Under the pieces are notes generated by a model. That model was not told the DNA's origin. It did not search any database and was given only the letters and a program-made list of their open reading frames with translations. 64,000 nt of DNA, from positions 1,306,225 through 1,370,224 of the forward strand of contig OY987308.1 in NCBI GenBank assembly GCA_963920635.1, read 5' to 3'. The translations under genes were made by a program, and so were the position numbers. Positions within the stretch are counted from its first letter, which is position 1; each line of letters starts with the position of its first letter. Below are positions 36,745 to 50,354 of the stretch, piece by piece. This stretch comes from Pseudeuparius sepicola (lineage: Eukaryota; Arthropoda; Insecta; Coleoptera; Anthribidae).

Positions 36745-39367
36745 TTATGATTCGATGTGCGCCAACGGCGCCTTGTAAAAACTGTTGGGGAGGGTCTCCC
36801 CCACACCCCATACAACGCCGAAACATTTGCCAGGCCGTAGGAAAAAAACGACAGGCGAAAAACCGTCAAAACTCTGTAAATCCCGGGAAAAAAAATTCGC
36901 CATTTCTTTATGATTCGATGTGCGCCAACGGCGCCTTGTAAAAACTGTTGGGGAGGGTCCCCCCTACAACCCATACAACGCCGAAACATTTGCCAGGCCG
37001 TAGGAAAAACACGTCAGGCGAAAAACTGTCAAAACTCTGTATATCCCGGACAAAAAAAAATCGCCATTTCTTTATGATTCGATGTGCGCCAACGGCGCCT
37101 TGTAAAAACTGTTGGGGAGGGTCCCCCCTACAACCCATACAACGCCGAAACATTTGCCAGGCCGTAGGAAAAACACGACAGGCGAAAAACTGTCAAAACT
37201 CTGTATATCCCGGACAAAAAAAAATCGCCATTTCTTTATGATTCGATGTGCGCCAACGGCGCCTTGTAAAAACTGTTGGAGAGGGTCTCCCCCACACCCC
37301 ATACAACGCCGAAACATTTGCCAGGCCGTAGGAAATAAACTACAGGCGAAAAACCGTCAAAAATCTGTATATCCCGGACAAAAAAAAATCGCCATTTCTT
37401 TATGATTCGATGTGCGCCAACGGCGCCTTGTAAAAACTGTTGGGGAGGGTCCCCCCTACAACCCATACAACGCCGAAACATTTGCCAGGCCGTAGGAAAA
37501 ACACGACAGGCGAAAAACTGTCAAAAATCTGTATATCCCGGACAAAAAAAAATCGCCATTTCTTTATGATTCGATGTGCGCCAACGGCGCCTTGTAAAAA
37601 CTGTTGGGGAGGGTCCCCCCTACAACCCATACAACGCCGAAACATTTGCCAGGCCGTAGGAAAAACACGACAGGCGAAAAACTGTCAAAAATCTGTATAT
37701 CCCGGACAAAAAAAAATCGCCATTTCTTTATGATTCGATGTGCGCCAACGGCGCCTTGTAAAAACTGTTGGAGAGGGTCTCCCCCACACCCCATACAACG
37801 CCGAAACATTTGCCAGGCCGTAGGAAATAAACTACAGGCGAAAAACCGTCAAAAATCTGTATATCCCGGACAAAAAAAAATCGCCATTTCTTTATGATTC
37901 GATGTGCGCCAACGGCGCCTTGTAAAAACTGTTGGAGAGGGTCTCCCCCACACCCCATACAACGCCGAAACATTTGCCAGGCCGTAGGAAAAACACGACA
38001 GGCGAAAAACTGTCAAAACTCTGTATATCCCGGACAAAAAAAAATCGCCATTTCTTTATGATTCGATGTGCGCCAACGGCGCCTTGTAAAAACTGTTGGG
38101 GAGGGTCCCCCCTACAACCCATACAACGCCGAAACATTTGCCAGGCCGTAGGAAAAACACGACAGGCGAAAAACTGTCAAAACTCTGTATATCCCGGACA
38201 AAAAAAAATCGCCATTTCTTTATGATTCGATGTGCGCCAACGGCGCCTTGTAAAAACTGTTGGAGAGGGTCTCCCCCACACCCCATACAACGCCGAAACA
38301 TTTGCCAGGCCGTAGGAAATAAACTACAGGCGAAAAACCGTCAAAACTCTGTATATCCCGGACAAAAAAAAATCGCCATTTCTTTATGATTCGATGTGCG
38401 CCAACGGCGCCTTGTAAAAACTGTTGGGGAGGGTCCCCCCTACAACCCATACAACGCCGAAACATTTGCCAGGCCGTAGGAAAAACACGTCAGGCGAAAA
38501 ACTGTCAAAACTCTGTATATCCCGGACAAAAAAAAATCGCCATTTCTTTATGATTCGATGTGCGCCAACGGCGCCTTGTAAAAACTGTTGGGGAGGGTCC
38601 CCCCTACAACCCATACAACGCCGAAACATTTGCCAGGCCGTAGGAAAAACACGACAGGCGAAAAACTGTCAAAACTCTGTATATCCCGGACAAAAAAAAA
38701 TCGCCATTTCTTTATGATTCGATGTGCGCCAACGGCGCCTTGTAAAAACTATTGGAGAGGGTCTCCCCCACACCCCATACAACGCCGAAACATTTGCCAG
38801 GCCGTAGGAAAAACACGACAGGCGAAAAACTGTCAAAACTCTGTATATCCCGGACAAAAAAAAATCGCCATTTCTTTATGATTCGATGTGCGCCAACGGC
38901 GCCTTGTAAAAACTGTTGGGGAGGGTCCCCCCTACAACCCATACAACGCCGAAACATTTGCCAGGCCGTAGGAAAAACACGACAGGCGAAAAACTGTCAA
39001 AAATCTGTATATCCCGGACAAAAAAAAATCGCCATTTCTTTATGATTCGATGTGCGCCAACGGCGCCTTGTAAAAACTGTTGGGGAGGGTCCCCCCTACA
39101 ACCCATACAACGCCGAAACATTTGCCAGGCCGTAGGAAAAACACGACAGGCGAAAAACTGTCAAAACTCTGTATATCCCGGACAAAAAAAAATCGCCATT
39201 TCTTTATGATTCGATGTGCGCCAACGGCGCCTTGTAAAAACTGTTGGGGAGGGTCCCCCCTACAACCCATACAACGCCGAAACATTTGCCAGGCCGTAGG
39301 AAAAACACGACAGGCGAAAAACTGTCAAAACTCTGTATATCCCGGACAAAAAAAAATCGCCATTTCT
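36745..39367. repeat. h-anchored higher-order repeat, copy 2 (16-mer, 2623 bp)
   Basis: Order h, a', a, d, b, b, d, e, a, c, a', a, g, b, a, a. It matches copy 1 for eleven monomers; then a-g replaces g-g-e, as in the short block at 32811. It may therefore be a junction product of the two forms. Confidence 0.86.
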
Positions 39368-41662
39368 TTATGATTCGATGTGCGCCAACGGCGCCTTGTA
39401 AAAACTGTTGGGGAGGGTCTCCCCCACACCCCATACAACGCCGAAACATTTGCCAGGCCGTAGGAAAAAAACGACAGGCGAAAAACCGTCAAAACTCTGT
39501 AAATCCCGGGAAAAAAAATTCGCCATTTCTTTATGATTCGATGTGCGCCAACGGCGCCTTGTAAAAACTGTTGGGGAGGGTCCCCCCTACAACCCATACA
39601 ACGCCGAAACATTTGCCAGGCCGTAGGAAAAACACGTCAGGCGAAAAACTGTCAAAACTCTGTATATCCCGGACAAAAAAAAATCGCCATTTCTTTATGA
39701 TTCGATGTGCGCCAACGGCGCCTTGTAAAAACTGTTGGGGAGGGTCCCCCCTACAACCCATACAACGCCGAAACATTTGCCAGGCCGTAGGAAAAACACG
39801 ACAGGCGAAAAACTGTCAAAACTCTGTATATCCCGGACAAAAAAAAATCGCCATTTCTTTATGATTCGATGTGCGCCAACGGCGCCTTGTAAAAACTGTT
39901 GGAGAGGGTCTCCCCCACACCCCATACAACGCCGAAACATTTGCCAGGCCGTAGGAAATAAACTACAGGCGAAAAACCGTCAAAAATCTGTATATCCCGG
40001 ACAAAAAAAAATCGCCATTTCTTTATGATTCGATGTGCGCCAACGGCGCCTTGTAAAAACTGTTGGGGAGGGTCCCCCCTACAACCCATACAACGCCGAA
40101 ACATTTGCCAGGCCGTAGGAAAAACACGACAGGCGAAAAACTGTCAAAAATCTGTATATCCCGGACAAAAAAAAATCGCCATTTCTTTATGATTCGATGT
40201 GCGCCAACGGCGCCTTGTAAAAACTGTTGGGGAGGGTCCCCCCTACAACCCATACAACGCCGAAACATTTGCCAGGCCGTAGGAAAAACACGACAGGCGA
40301 AAAACTGTCAAAAATCTGTATATCCCGGACAAAAAAAAATCGCCATTTCTTTATGATTCGATGTGCGCCAACGGCGCCTTGTAAAAACTGTTGGAGAGGG
40401 TCTCCCCCACACCCCATACAACGCCGAAACATTTGCCAGGCCGTAGGAAATAAACTACAGGCGAAAAACCGTCAAAAATCTGTATATCCCGGACAAAAAA
40501 AAATCGCCATTTCTTTATGATTCGATGTGCGCCAACGGCGCCTTGTAAAAACTGTTGGAGAGGGTCTCCCCCACACCCCATACAACGCCGAAACATTTGC
40601 CAGGCCGTAGGAAAAACACGACAGGCGAAAAACTGTCAAAACTCTGTATATCCCGGACAAAAAAAAATCGCCATTTCTTTATGATTCGATGTGCGCCAAC
40701 GGCGCCTTGTAAAAACTGTTGGGGAGGGTCCCCCCTACAACCCATACAACGCCGAAACATTTGCCAGGCCGTAGGAAAAACACGACAGGCGAAAAACTGT
40801 CAAAACTCTGTATATCCCGGACAAAAAAAAATCGCCATTTCTTTATGATTCGATGTGCGCCAACGGCGCCTTGTAAAAACTGTTGGAGAGGGTCTCCCCC
40901 ACACCCCATACAACGCCGAAACATTTGCCAGGCCGTAGGAAATAAACTACAGGCGAAAAACCGTCAAAACTCTGTATATCCCGGACAAAAAAAAATCGCC
41001 ATTTCTTTATGATTCGATGTGCGCCAACGGCGCCTTGTAAAAACTGTTGGGGAGGGTCCCCCCTACAACCCATACAACGCCGAAACATTTGCCAGGCCGT
41101 AGGAAAAACACGTCAGGCGAAAAACTGTCAAAACTCTGTATATCCCGGACAAAAAAAAATCGCCATTTCTTTATGATTCGATGTGCGCCAACGGCGCCTT
41201 GTAAAAACTATTGGAGAGGGTCTCCCCCACACCCCATACAACGCCGAAACATTTGCCAGGCCGTAGGAAAAACACGACAGGCGAAAAACTGTCAAAACTC
41301 TGTATATCCCGGACAAAAAAAAATCGCCATTTCTTTATGATTCGATGTGCGCCAACGGCGCCTTGTAAAAACTATTGGAGAGGGTCTCCCCCACACCCCA
41401 TACAACGCCGAAACATTTGCCAGGCCGTAGGAAAAACACGACAGGCGAAAAACTGTCAAAACTCTGTATATCCCGGACAAAAAAAAATCGCCATTTCTTT
41501 ATGATTCGATGTGCGCCAACGGCGCCTTGTAAAAACTGTTGGAGAGGGTCTCCCCCACACCCCATACAACGCCGAAACATTTGCCAGGCCGTAGGAAAAA
41601 CACGACAGGCGAAAAACTGTCAAAACTCTGTATATCCCGGACAAAAAAAAATCGCCATTTCT
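39368..41662. repeat. h-anchored higher-order repeat, copy 3 (first 14 monomers)
   Basis: Order h, a', a, d, b, b, d, e, a, c, a', g, g, e, identical in class order to the first fourteen monomers of copy 1 at 33958. After 41662 the order departs (a, c, a, e) and no further h appears until the related tail near 63.7 kb. Confidence 0.84.
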
Positions 41663-42154
41663 TTATGATTCGATGTGCGCCAACGGCGCCTTGTAAAAAC
41701 TGTTGGGGAGGGTCCCCCCTACAACCCATACAACGCCGAAACATTTGCCAGGCCGTAGGAAAAACACGACAGGCGAAAAACTGTCAAAACTCTGTATATC
41801 CCGGACAAAAAAAAATCGCCATTTCTTTATGATTCGATGTGCGCCAACGGCGCCTTGTAAAAACTGTTGGAGAGGGTCTCCCCCACACCCCATACAACGC
41901 CGAAACATTTGCCAGGCCGTAGGAAATAAACTACAGGCGAAAAACCGTCAAAACTCTGTATATCCCGGACAAAAAAAAATCGCCATTTCTTTATGATTCG
42001 ATGTGCGCCAACGGCGCCTTGTAAAAACTGTTGGGGAGGGTCCCCCCTACAACCCATACAACGCCGAAACATTTGCCAGGCCGTAGGAAAAACACGACAG
42101 GCGAAAAACTGTCAAAACTCTGTATATCCCGGACAAAAAAAAATCGCCATTTCT

Positions 42155-43630
42155 TTATGATTCGATGTGCGCCAACGGCGCCTTGTAAAAACTGTTGGAG
42201 AGGGTCTCCCCCACACCCCATACAACGCCGAAACATTTGCCAGGCCGTAGGAAAAACACGACAGGCGAAAAACTGTCAAAACTCTGTATATCCCGGACAA
42301 AAAAAAATCGCCATTTCTTTATGATTCGATGTGCGCCAACGGCGCCTTGTAAAAACTGTTGGGGAGGGTCCCCCCTACAACCCATACAACGCCGAAACAT
42401 TTGCCAGGCCGTAGGAAAAACACGACAGGCGAAAAACTGTCAAAACTCTGTATATCCCGGACAAAAAAAAATCGCCATTTCTTTATGATTCGATGTGCGC
42501 CAACGGCGCCTTGTAAAAACTGTTGGAGAGGGTCTCCCCCACACCCCATACAACGCCGAAACATTTGCCAGGCCGTAGGAAATAAACTACAGGCGAAAAA
42601 CCGTCAAAACTCTGTATATCCCGGACAAAAAAAAATCGCCATTTCTTTATGATTCGATGTGCGCCAACGGCGCCTTGTAAAAACTGTTGGGGAGGGTCCC
42701 CCCTACAACCCATACAACGCCGAAACATTTGCCAGGCCGTAGGAAAAACACGTCAGGCGAAAAACTGTCAAAACTCTGTATATCCCGGACAAAAAAAAAT
42801 CGCCATTTCTTTATGATTCGATGTGCGCCAACGGCGCCTTGTAAAAACTATTGGAGAGGGTCTCCCCCACACCCCATACAACGCCGAAACATTTGCCAGG
42901 CCGTAGGAAAAACACGACAGGCGAAAAACTGTCAAAACTCTGTATATCCCGGACAAAAAAAAATCGCCATTTCTTTATGATTCGATGTGCGCCAACGGCG
43001 CCTTGTAAAAACTATTGGAGAGGGTCTCCCCCACACCCCATACAACGCCGAAACATTTGCCAGGCCGTAGGAAAAACACGACAGGCGAAAAACTGTCAAA
43101 ACTCTGTATATCCCGGACAAAAAAAAATCGCCATTTCTTTATGATTCGATGTGCGCCAACGGCGCCTTGTAAAAACTGTTGGAGAGGGTCTCCCCCACAC
43201 CCCATACAACGCCGAAACATTTGCCAGGCCGTAGGAAATAAACTACAGGCGAAAAACCGTCAAAAATCTGTATATCCCGGACAAAAAAAAATCGCCATTT
43301 CTTTATGATTCGATGTGCGCCAACGGCGCCTTGTAAAAACTGTTGGGGAGGGTCCCCCCTACAACCCATACAACGCCGAAACATTTGCCAGGCCGTAGGA
43401 AATAAACTACAGGCGAAAAACCGTCAAAACTCTGTATATCCCGGACAAAAAAAAATCGCCATTTCTTTATGATTCGATGTGCGCCAACGGCGCCTTGTAA
43501 AAACTGTTGGGGAGGGTCCCCCCTACAACCCATACAACGCCGAAACATTTGCCAGGCCGTAGGAAAAACACGACAGGCGAAAAACTGTCAAAACTCTGTA
43601 TATCCCGGACAAAAAAAAATCGCCATTTCT
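42155..43630. repeat. 9-mer block e-a-c-a'-g-g-d-f-a, copy 2
   Basis: Same class order as 29861-31336, 12.3 kb upstream. The two copies bracket the whole h-anchored region, which suggests that region grew between them or that a larger segment was duplicated. Confidence 0.8.
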
Positions 43631-44942
43631 TTATGATTCGATGTGCGCCAACGGCGCCTTGTAAAAACTGTTGGAGAGGGTCTCCCCCACACCCCATACA
43701 ACGCCGAAACATTTGCCAGGCCGTAGGAAATAAACTACAGGCGAAAAACCGTCAAAACTCTGTATATCCCGGACAAAAAAAAATCGCCATTTCTTTATGA
43801 TTCGATGTGCGCCAACGGCGCCTTGTAAAAACTGTTGGAGAGGGTCTCCCCCACACCCCATACAACGCCGAAACATTTGCCAGGCCGTAGGAAAAACACG
43901 ACAGGCGAAAAACTGTCAAAACTCTGTATATCCCGGACAAAAAAAAATCGCCATTTCTTTATGATTCGATGTGCGCCAACGGCGCCTTGTAAAAACTGTT
44001 GGAGAGGGTCTCCCCCACACCCCATACAACGCCGAAACATTTGCCAGGCCGTAGGAAAAACACGACAGGCGAAAAACTGTCAAAACTCTGTATATCCCGG
44101 ACAAAAAAAAATCGCCATTTCTTTATGATTCGATGTGCGCCAACGGCGCCTTGTAAAAACTATTGGAGAGGGTCTCCCCCACACCCCATACAACGCCGAA
44201 ACATTTGCCAGGCCGTAGGAAAAACACGACAGGCGAAAAACTGTCAAAACTCTGTATATCCCGGACAAAAAAAAATCGCCATTTCTTTATGATTCGATGT
44301 GCGCCAACGGCGCCTTGTAAAAACTGTTGGGGAGGGTCCCCCCTACAACCCATACAACGCCGAAACATTTGCCAGGCCGTAGGAAAAACACGACAGGCGA
44401 AAAACTGTCAAAAATCTGTATATCCCGGACAAAAAAAAATCGCCATTTCTTTATGATTCGATGTGCGCCAACGGCGCCTTGTAAAAACTGTTGGGGAGGG
44501 TCCCCCCTACAACCCATACAACGCCGAAACATTTGCCAGGCCGTAGGAAAAACACGACAGGCGAAAAACTGTCAAAACTCTGTATATCCCGGACAAAAAA
44601 AAATCGCCATTTCTTTATGATTCGATGTGCGCCAACGGCGCCTTGTAAAAACTGTTGGGGAGGGTCCCCCCTACAACCCATACAACGCCGAAACATTTGC
44701 CAGGCCGTAGGAAAAACACGACAGGCGAAAAACTGTCAAAAATCTGTATATCCCGGACAAAAAAAAATCGCCATTTCTTTATGATTCGATGTGCGCCAAC
44801 GGCGCCTTGTAAAAACTGTTGGGGAGGGTCCCCCCTACACCCCATACAACGCCGAAACATTTGCCAGGCCGTAGGAAAAACACGACAGGCGAAAAACTGT
44901 CAAAACTCTGTATATCCCGGACAAAAAAAAATCGCCATTTCT

Positions 44943-46254
44943 TTATGATTCGATGTGCGCCAACGGCGCCTTGTAAAAACTGTTGGGGAGGGTCCCCCCT
45001 ACACCCCATACAACGCCGAAACATTTGCCAGGCCGTAGGAAAAACACGACAGGCGAAAAACTGTCAAAACTCTGTATATCCCGGACAAAAAAAAATCGCC
45101 ATTTCTTTATGATTCGATGTGCGCCAACGGCGCCTTGTAAAAACTGTTGGGGAGGGTCCCCCCTACAACCCATACAACGCCGAAACATTTGCCAGGCCGT
45201 AGGAAAAACACGTCAGGCGAAAAACTGTCAAAACTCTGTATATCCCGGACAAAAAAAAATCGCCATTTCTTTATGATTCGATGTGCGCCAACGGCGCCTT
45301 GTAAAAACTGTTGGGGAGGGTCCCCCCTACAACCCATACAACGCCGAAACATTTGCCAGGCCGTAGGAAAAACACGACAGGCGAAAAACTGTCAAAAATC
45401 TGTATATCCCGGACAAAAAAAAATCGCCATTTCTTTATGATTCGATGTGCGCCAACGGCGCCTTGTAAAAACTGTTGGGGAGGGTCCCCCCTACACCCCA
45501 TACAACGCCGAAACATTTGCCAGGCCGTAGGAAAAACACGACAGGCGAAAAACTGTCAAAACTCTGTATATCCCGGACAAAAAAAAATCGCCATTTCTTT
45601 ATGATTCGATGTGCGCCAACGGCGCCTTGTAAAAACTGTTGGGGAGGGTCCCCCCTACAACCCATACAACGCCGAAACATTTGCCAGGCCGTAGGAAAAA
45701 CACGTCAGGCGAAAAACTGTCAAAACTCTGTATATCCCGGACAAAAAAAAATCGCCATTTCTTTATGATTCGATGTGCGCCAACGGCGCCTTGTAAAAAC
45801 TGTTGGGGAGGGTCCCCCCTACAACCCATACAACGCCGAAACATTTGCCAGGCCGTAGGAAAAACACGACAGGCGAAAAACTGTCAAAAATCTGTATATC
45901 CCGGACAAAAAAAAATCGCCATTTCTTTATGATTCGATGTGCGCCAACGGCGCCTTGTAAAAACTGTTGGGGAGGGTCCCCCCTACACCCCATACAACGC
46001 CGAAACATTTGCCAGGCCGTAGGAAAAACACGACAGGCGAAAAACTGTCAAAACTCTGTATATCCCGGACAAAAAAAAATCGCCATTTCTTTATGATTCG
46101 ATGTGCGCCAACGGCGCCTTGTAAAAACTGTTGGGGAGGGTCCCCCCTACAACCCATACAACGCCGAAACATTTGCCAGGCCGTAGGAAAAACACGTCAG
46201 GCGAAAAACTGTCAAAACTCTGTATATCCCGGACAAAAAAAAATCGCCATTTCT
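44943..46254. repeat. 492-bp trimer repeat (i-a'-b), 2.7 copies
   Basis: Class order i, a', b, i, a', b, i, a', with i monomers at 44943, 45435 and 45927, spaced exactly 492 bp (3 x 164). A further b and i precede it at 44615 and 44779. It is a small, local higher-order repeat made from the same b-i-a' junction used in the core unit at 11-20 kb. Confidence 0.83.
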
Positions 46255-46910
46255 TTATGATTCGATGTGCGCCAACGGCGCCTTGTAAAAACTGTTGGGG
46301 AGGGTCCCCCCTACAACCCATACAACGCCGAAACATTTGCCAGGCCGTAGGAAAAACACGACAGGCGAAAAACTGTCAAAACTCTGTATATCCCGGACAA
46401 AAAAAAATCGCCATTTCTTTATGATTCGATGTGCGCCAACGGCGCCTTGTAAAAACTGTTGGGGAGGGTCCCCCCTACAACCCATACAACGCCGAAACAT
46501 TTGCCAGGCCGTAGGAAAAACACGTCAGGCGAAAAACTGTCAAAACTCTGTATATCCCGGACAAAAAAAAATCGCCATTTCTTTATGATTCGATGTGCGC
46601 CAACGGCGCCTTGTAAAAACTGTTGGAGAGGGTCTCCCCCACACCCCATACAACGCCGAAACATTTGCCAGGCCGTAGGAAATAAACTACAGGCGAAAAA
46701 CCGTCAAAACTCTGTATATCCCGGACAAAAAAAAATCGCCATTTCTTTATGATTCGATGTGCGCCAACGGCGCCTTGTAAAAACTGTTGGGGAGGGTCCC
46801 CCCTACAACCCATACAACGCCGAAACATTTGCCAGGCCGTAGGAAAAACACGTCAGGCGAAAAACTGTCAAAACTCTGTATATCCCGGACAAAAAAAAAT
46901 CGCCATTTCT

Positions 46911-47566
46911 TTATGATTCGATGTGCGCCAACGGCGCCTTGTAAAAACTGTTGGGGAGGGTCCCCCCTACAACCCATACAACGCCGAAACATTTGCCAGG
47001 CCGTAGGAAAAACACGACAGGCGAATAACTGTCAAAAATCTGTATATCCCGGACAAAAAAAAATCGCCATTTCTTTATGATTCGATGTGCGCCAACGGCG
47101 CCTTGTAAAAACTGTTGGGGAGGGTCCCCCCTACAACCCATACAACGCCGAAACATTTGCCAGGCCGTAGGAAAAACACGACAGGCGAAAAACTGTCAAA
47201 AATCTGTATATCCCGGACAAAAAAAAATCGCCATTTCTTTATGATTCGATGTGCGCCAACGGCGCCTTGTAAAAACTGTTGGGGAGGGTCCCCCCTACAA
47301 CCCATACAACGCCGAAACATTTGCCAGGCCGTAGGAAAAACACGACAGGCGAAAAACTGTCAAAAATCTGTATATCCCGGACAAAAAAAAATCGCCATTT
47401 CTTTATGATTCGATGTGCGCCAACGGCGCCTTGTAAAAACTGTTGGGGAGGGTCCCCCCTACAACCCATACAACGCCGAAACATTTGCCAGGCCGTAGGA
47501 AAAACACGACAGGCGAAAAACTGTCAAAAATCTGTATATCCCGGACAAAAAAAAATCGCCATTTCT
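46911..47566. repeat. Run of four class b monomers
   Basis: Four consecutive b copies, the longest such run I saw. The first has a private GGCGAATAACTG (T near 47026) not shared by the following three. The run is followed by a, c, a', b, b, resembling the core unit's right part. Confidence 0.78.
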
Positions 47567-50354
47567 TTATGATTCGATGTGCGCCAACGGCGCCTTGTAA
47601 AAACTGTTGGGGAGGGTCCCCCCTACAACCCATACAACGCCGAAACATTTGCCAGGCCGTAGGAAAAACACGACAGGCGAAAAACTGTCAAAACTCTGTA
47701 TATCCCGGACAAAAAAAAATCGCCATTTCTTTATGATTCGATGTGCGCCAACGGCGCCTTGTAAAAACTGTTGGAGAGGGTCTCCCCCACACCCCATACA
47801 ACGCCGAAACATTTGCCAGGCCGTAGGAAATAAACTACAGGCGAAAAACCGTCAAAACTCTGTATATCCCGGACAAAAAAAAATCGCCATTTCTTTATGA
47901 TTCGATGTGCGCCAACGGCGCCTTGTAAAAACTGTTGGGGAGGGTCCCCCCTACAACCCATACAACGCCGAAACATTTGCCAGGCCGTAGGAAAAACACG
48001 TCAGGCGAAAAACTGTCAAAACTCTGTATATCCCGGACAAAAAAAAATCGCCATTTCTTTATGATTCGATGTGCGCCAACGGCGCCTTGTAAAAACTGTT
48101 GGGGAGGGTCCCCCCTACAACCCATACAACGCCGAAACATTTGCCAGGCCGTAGGAAAAACACGACAGGCGAAAAACTGTCAAAAATCTGTATATCCCGG
48201 ACAAAAAAAAATCGCCATTTCTTTATGATTCGATGTGCGCCAACGGCGCCTTGTAAAAACTGTTGGGGAGGGTCCCCCCTACAACCCATACAACGCCGAA
48301 ACATTTGCCAGGCCGTAGGAAAAACACGACAGGCGAAAAACTGTCAAAAATCTGTATATCCCGGACAAAAAAAAATCGCCATTTCTTTATGATTCGATGT
48401 GCGCCAACGGCGCCTTGTAAAAACTGTTGGGGAGGGTCCCCCCTACAACCCATACAACGCCGAAACATTTGCCAGGCCGTAGGAAAAACACGACAGGCGA
48501 AAAACTGTCAAAACTCTGTATATCCCGGACAAAAAAAAATCGCCATTTCTTTATGATTCGATGTGCGCCAACGGCGCCTTGTAAAAACTGTTGGAGAGGG
48601 TCTCCCCCACACCCCATACAACGCCGAAACATTTGCCAGGCCGTAGGAAAAACACGTCAGGCGAAAAACTGTCAAAACTCTGTATATCCCGGACAAAAAA
48701 AAATCGCCATTTCTTTATGATTCGATGTGCGCCAACGGCGCCTTGTAAAAACTGTTGGGGAGGGTCCCCCCTACAACCCATACAACGCCGAAACATTTGC
48801 CAGGCCGTAGGAAAAACACGTCAGGCGAAAAACTGTCAAAACTCTGTATATCCCGGACAAAAAAAAATCGCCATTTCTTTATGATTCGATGTGCGCCAAC
48901 GGCGCCTTGTAAAAACTGTTGGGGAGGGTCCCCCCTACAACCCATACAACGCCGAAACATTTGCCAGGCCGTAGGAAAAACACGACAGGCGAAAAACTGT
49001 CAAAACTCTGTATATCCCGGACAAAAAAAAATCGCCATTTCTTTATGATTCGATGTGCGCCAACGGCGCCTTGTAAAAACTGTTGGGGAGGGTCCCCCCT
49101 ACAACCCATACAACGCCGAAACATTTGCCAGGCCGTAGGAAAAACACGACAGGCGAAAAACTGTCAAAAATCTGTATATCCCGGACAAAAAAAAATCGCC
49201 ATTTCTTTATGATTCGATGTGCGCCAACGGCGCCTTGTAAAAACTGTTGGAGAGGGTCTCCCCCACACCCCATACAACGCCGAAACATTTGCCAGGCCGT
49301 AGGAAATAAACTACAGGCGAAAAACCGTCAAAACTCTGTATAACCCGGACAAAAAAAAATCGCCATTTCTTTATGATTCGATGTGCGCCAACGGCGCCTT
49401 GTAAAAACTGTTGGGGAGGGTCCCCCCTACAACCCATACAACGCCGAAACATTTGCCAGGCCGTAGGAAAAACACGTCAGGCGAAAAACTGTCAAAACTC
49501 TGTATATCCCGGACAAAAAAAAATCGCCATTTCTTTATGATTCGATGTGCGCCAACGGCGCCTTGTAAAAACTGTTGGGGAGGGTCCCCCCTACAACCCA
49601 TACAACGCCGAAACATTTGCCAGGCCGTAGGAAAAACACGACAGGCGAAAAACTGTCAAAAATCTGTATATCCCGGACAAAAAAAAATCGCCATTTCTTT
49701 ATGATTCGATGTGCGCCAACGGCGCCTTGTAAAAACTGTTGGGGAGGGTCCCCCCTACAACCCATACAACGCCGAAACATTTGCCAGGCCGTAGGAAAAA
49801 CACGTCAGGCGAAAAACTGTCAAAACTCTGTATATCCCGGACAAAAAAAAATCGCCATTTCTTTATGATTCGATGTGCGCCAACGGCGCCTTGTAAAAAC
49901 TGTTGGGGAGGGTCCCCCCTACAACCCATACAACGCCGAAACATTTGCCAGGCCGTAGGAAAAACACGACAGGCGAAAAACTGTCAAAACTCTGTATATC
50001 CCGGACAAAAAAAAATCGCCATTTCTTTATGATTCGATGTGCGCCAACGGCGCCTTGTAAAAACTGTTGGGGAGGGTCCCCCCTACAACCCATACAACGC
50101 CGAAACATTTGCCAGGCCGTAGGAAAAACACGACAGGCGAAAAACTGTCAAAACTCTGTATATCCCGGACAAAAAAAAATCGCCATTTCTTTATGATTCG
50201 ATGTGCGCCAACGGCGCCTTGTAAAAACTGTTGGGGAGGGTCCCCCCTACAACCCATACAACGCCGAAACATTTGCCAGGCCGTAGGAAAAACACGTCAG
50301 GCGAAAAACTGTCAAAACTCTGTATATCCCGGACAAAAAAAAATCGCCATTTCT

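Noticed and set aside
33958..41662. Higher-order duplications as pure assembly duplication
   Set aside because: Not adopted, because copies differ by private bases (for example near 34958) and by monomer replacements, which argues for real units. It cannot be excluded without reads.
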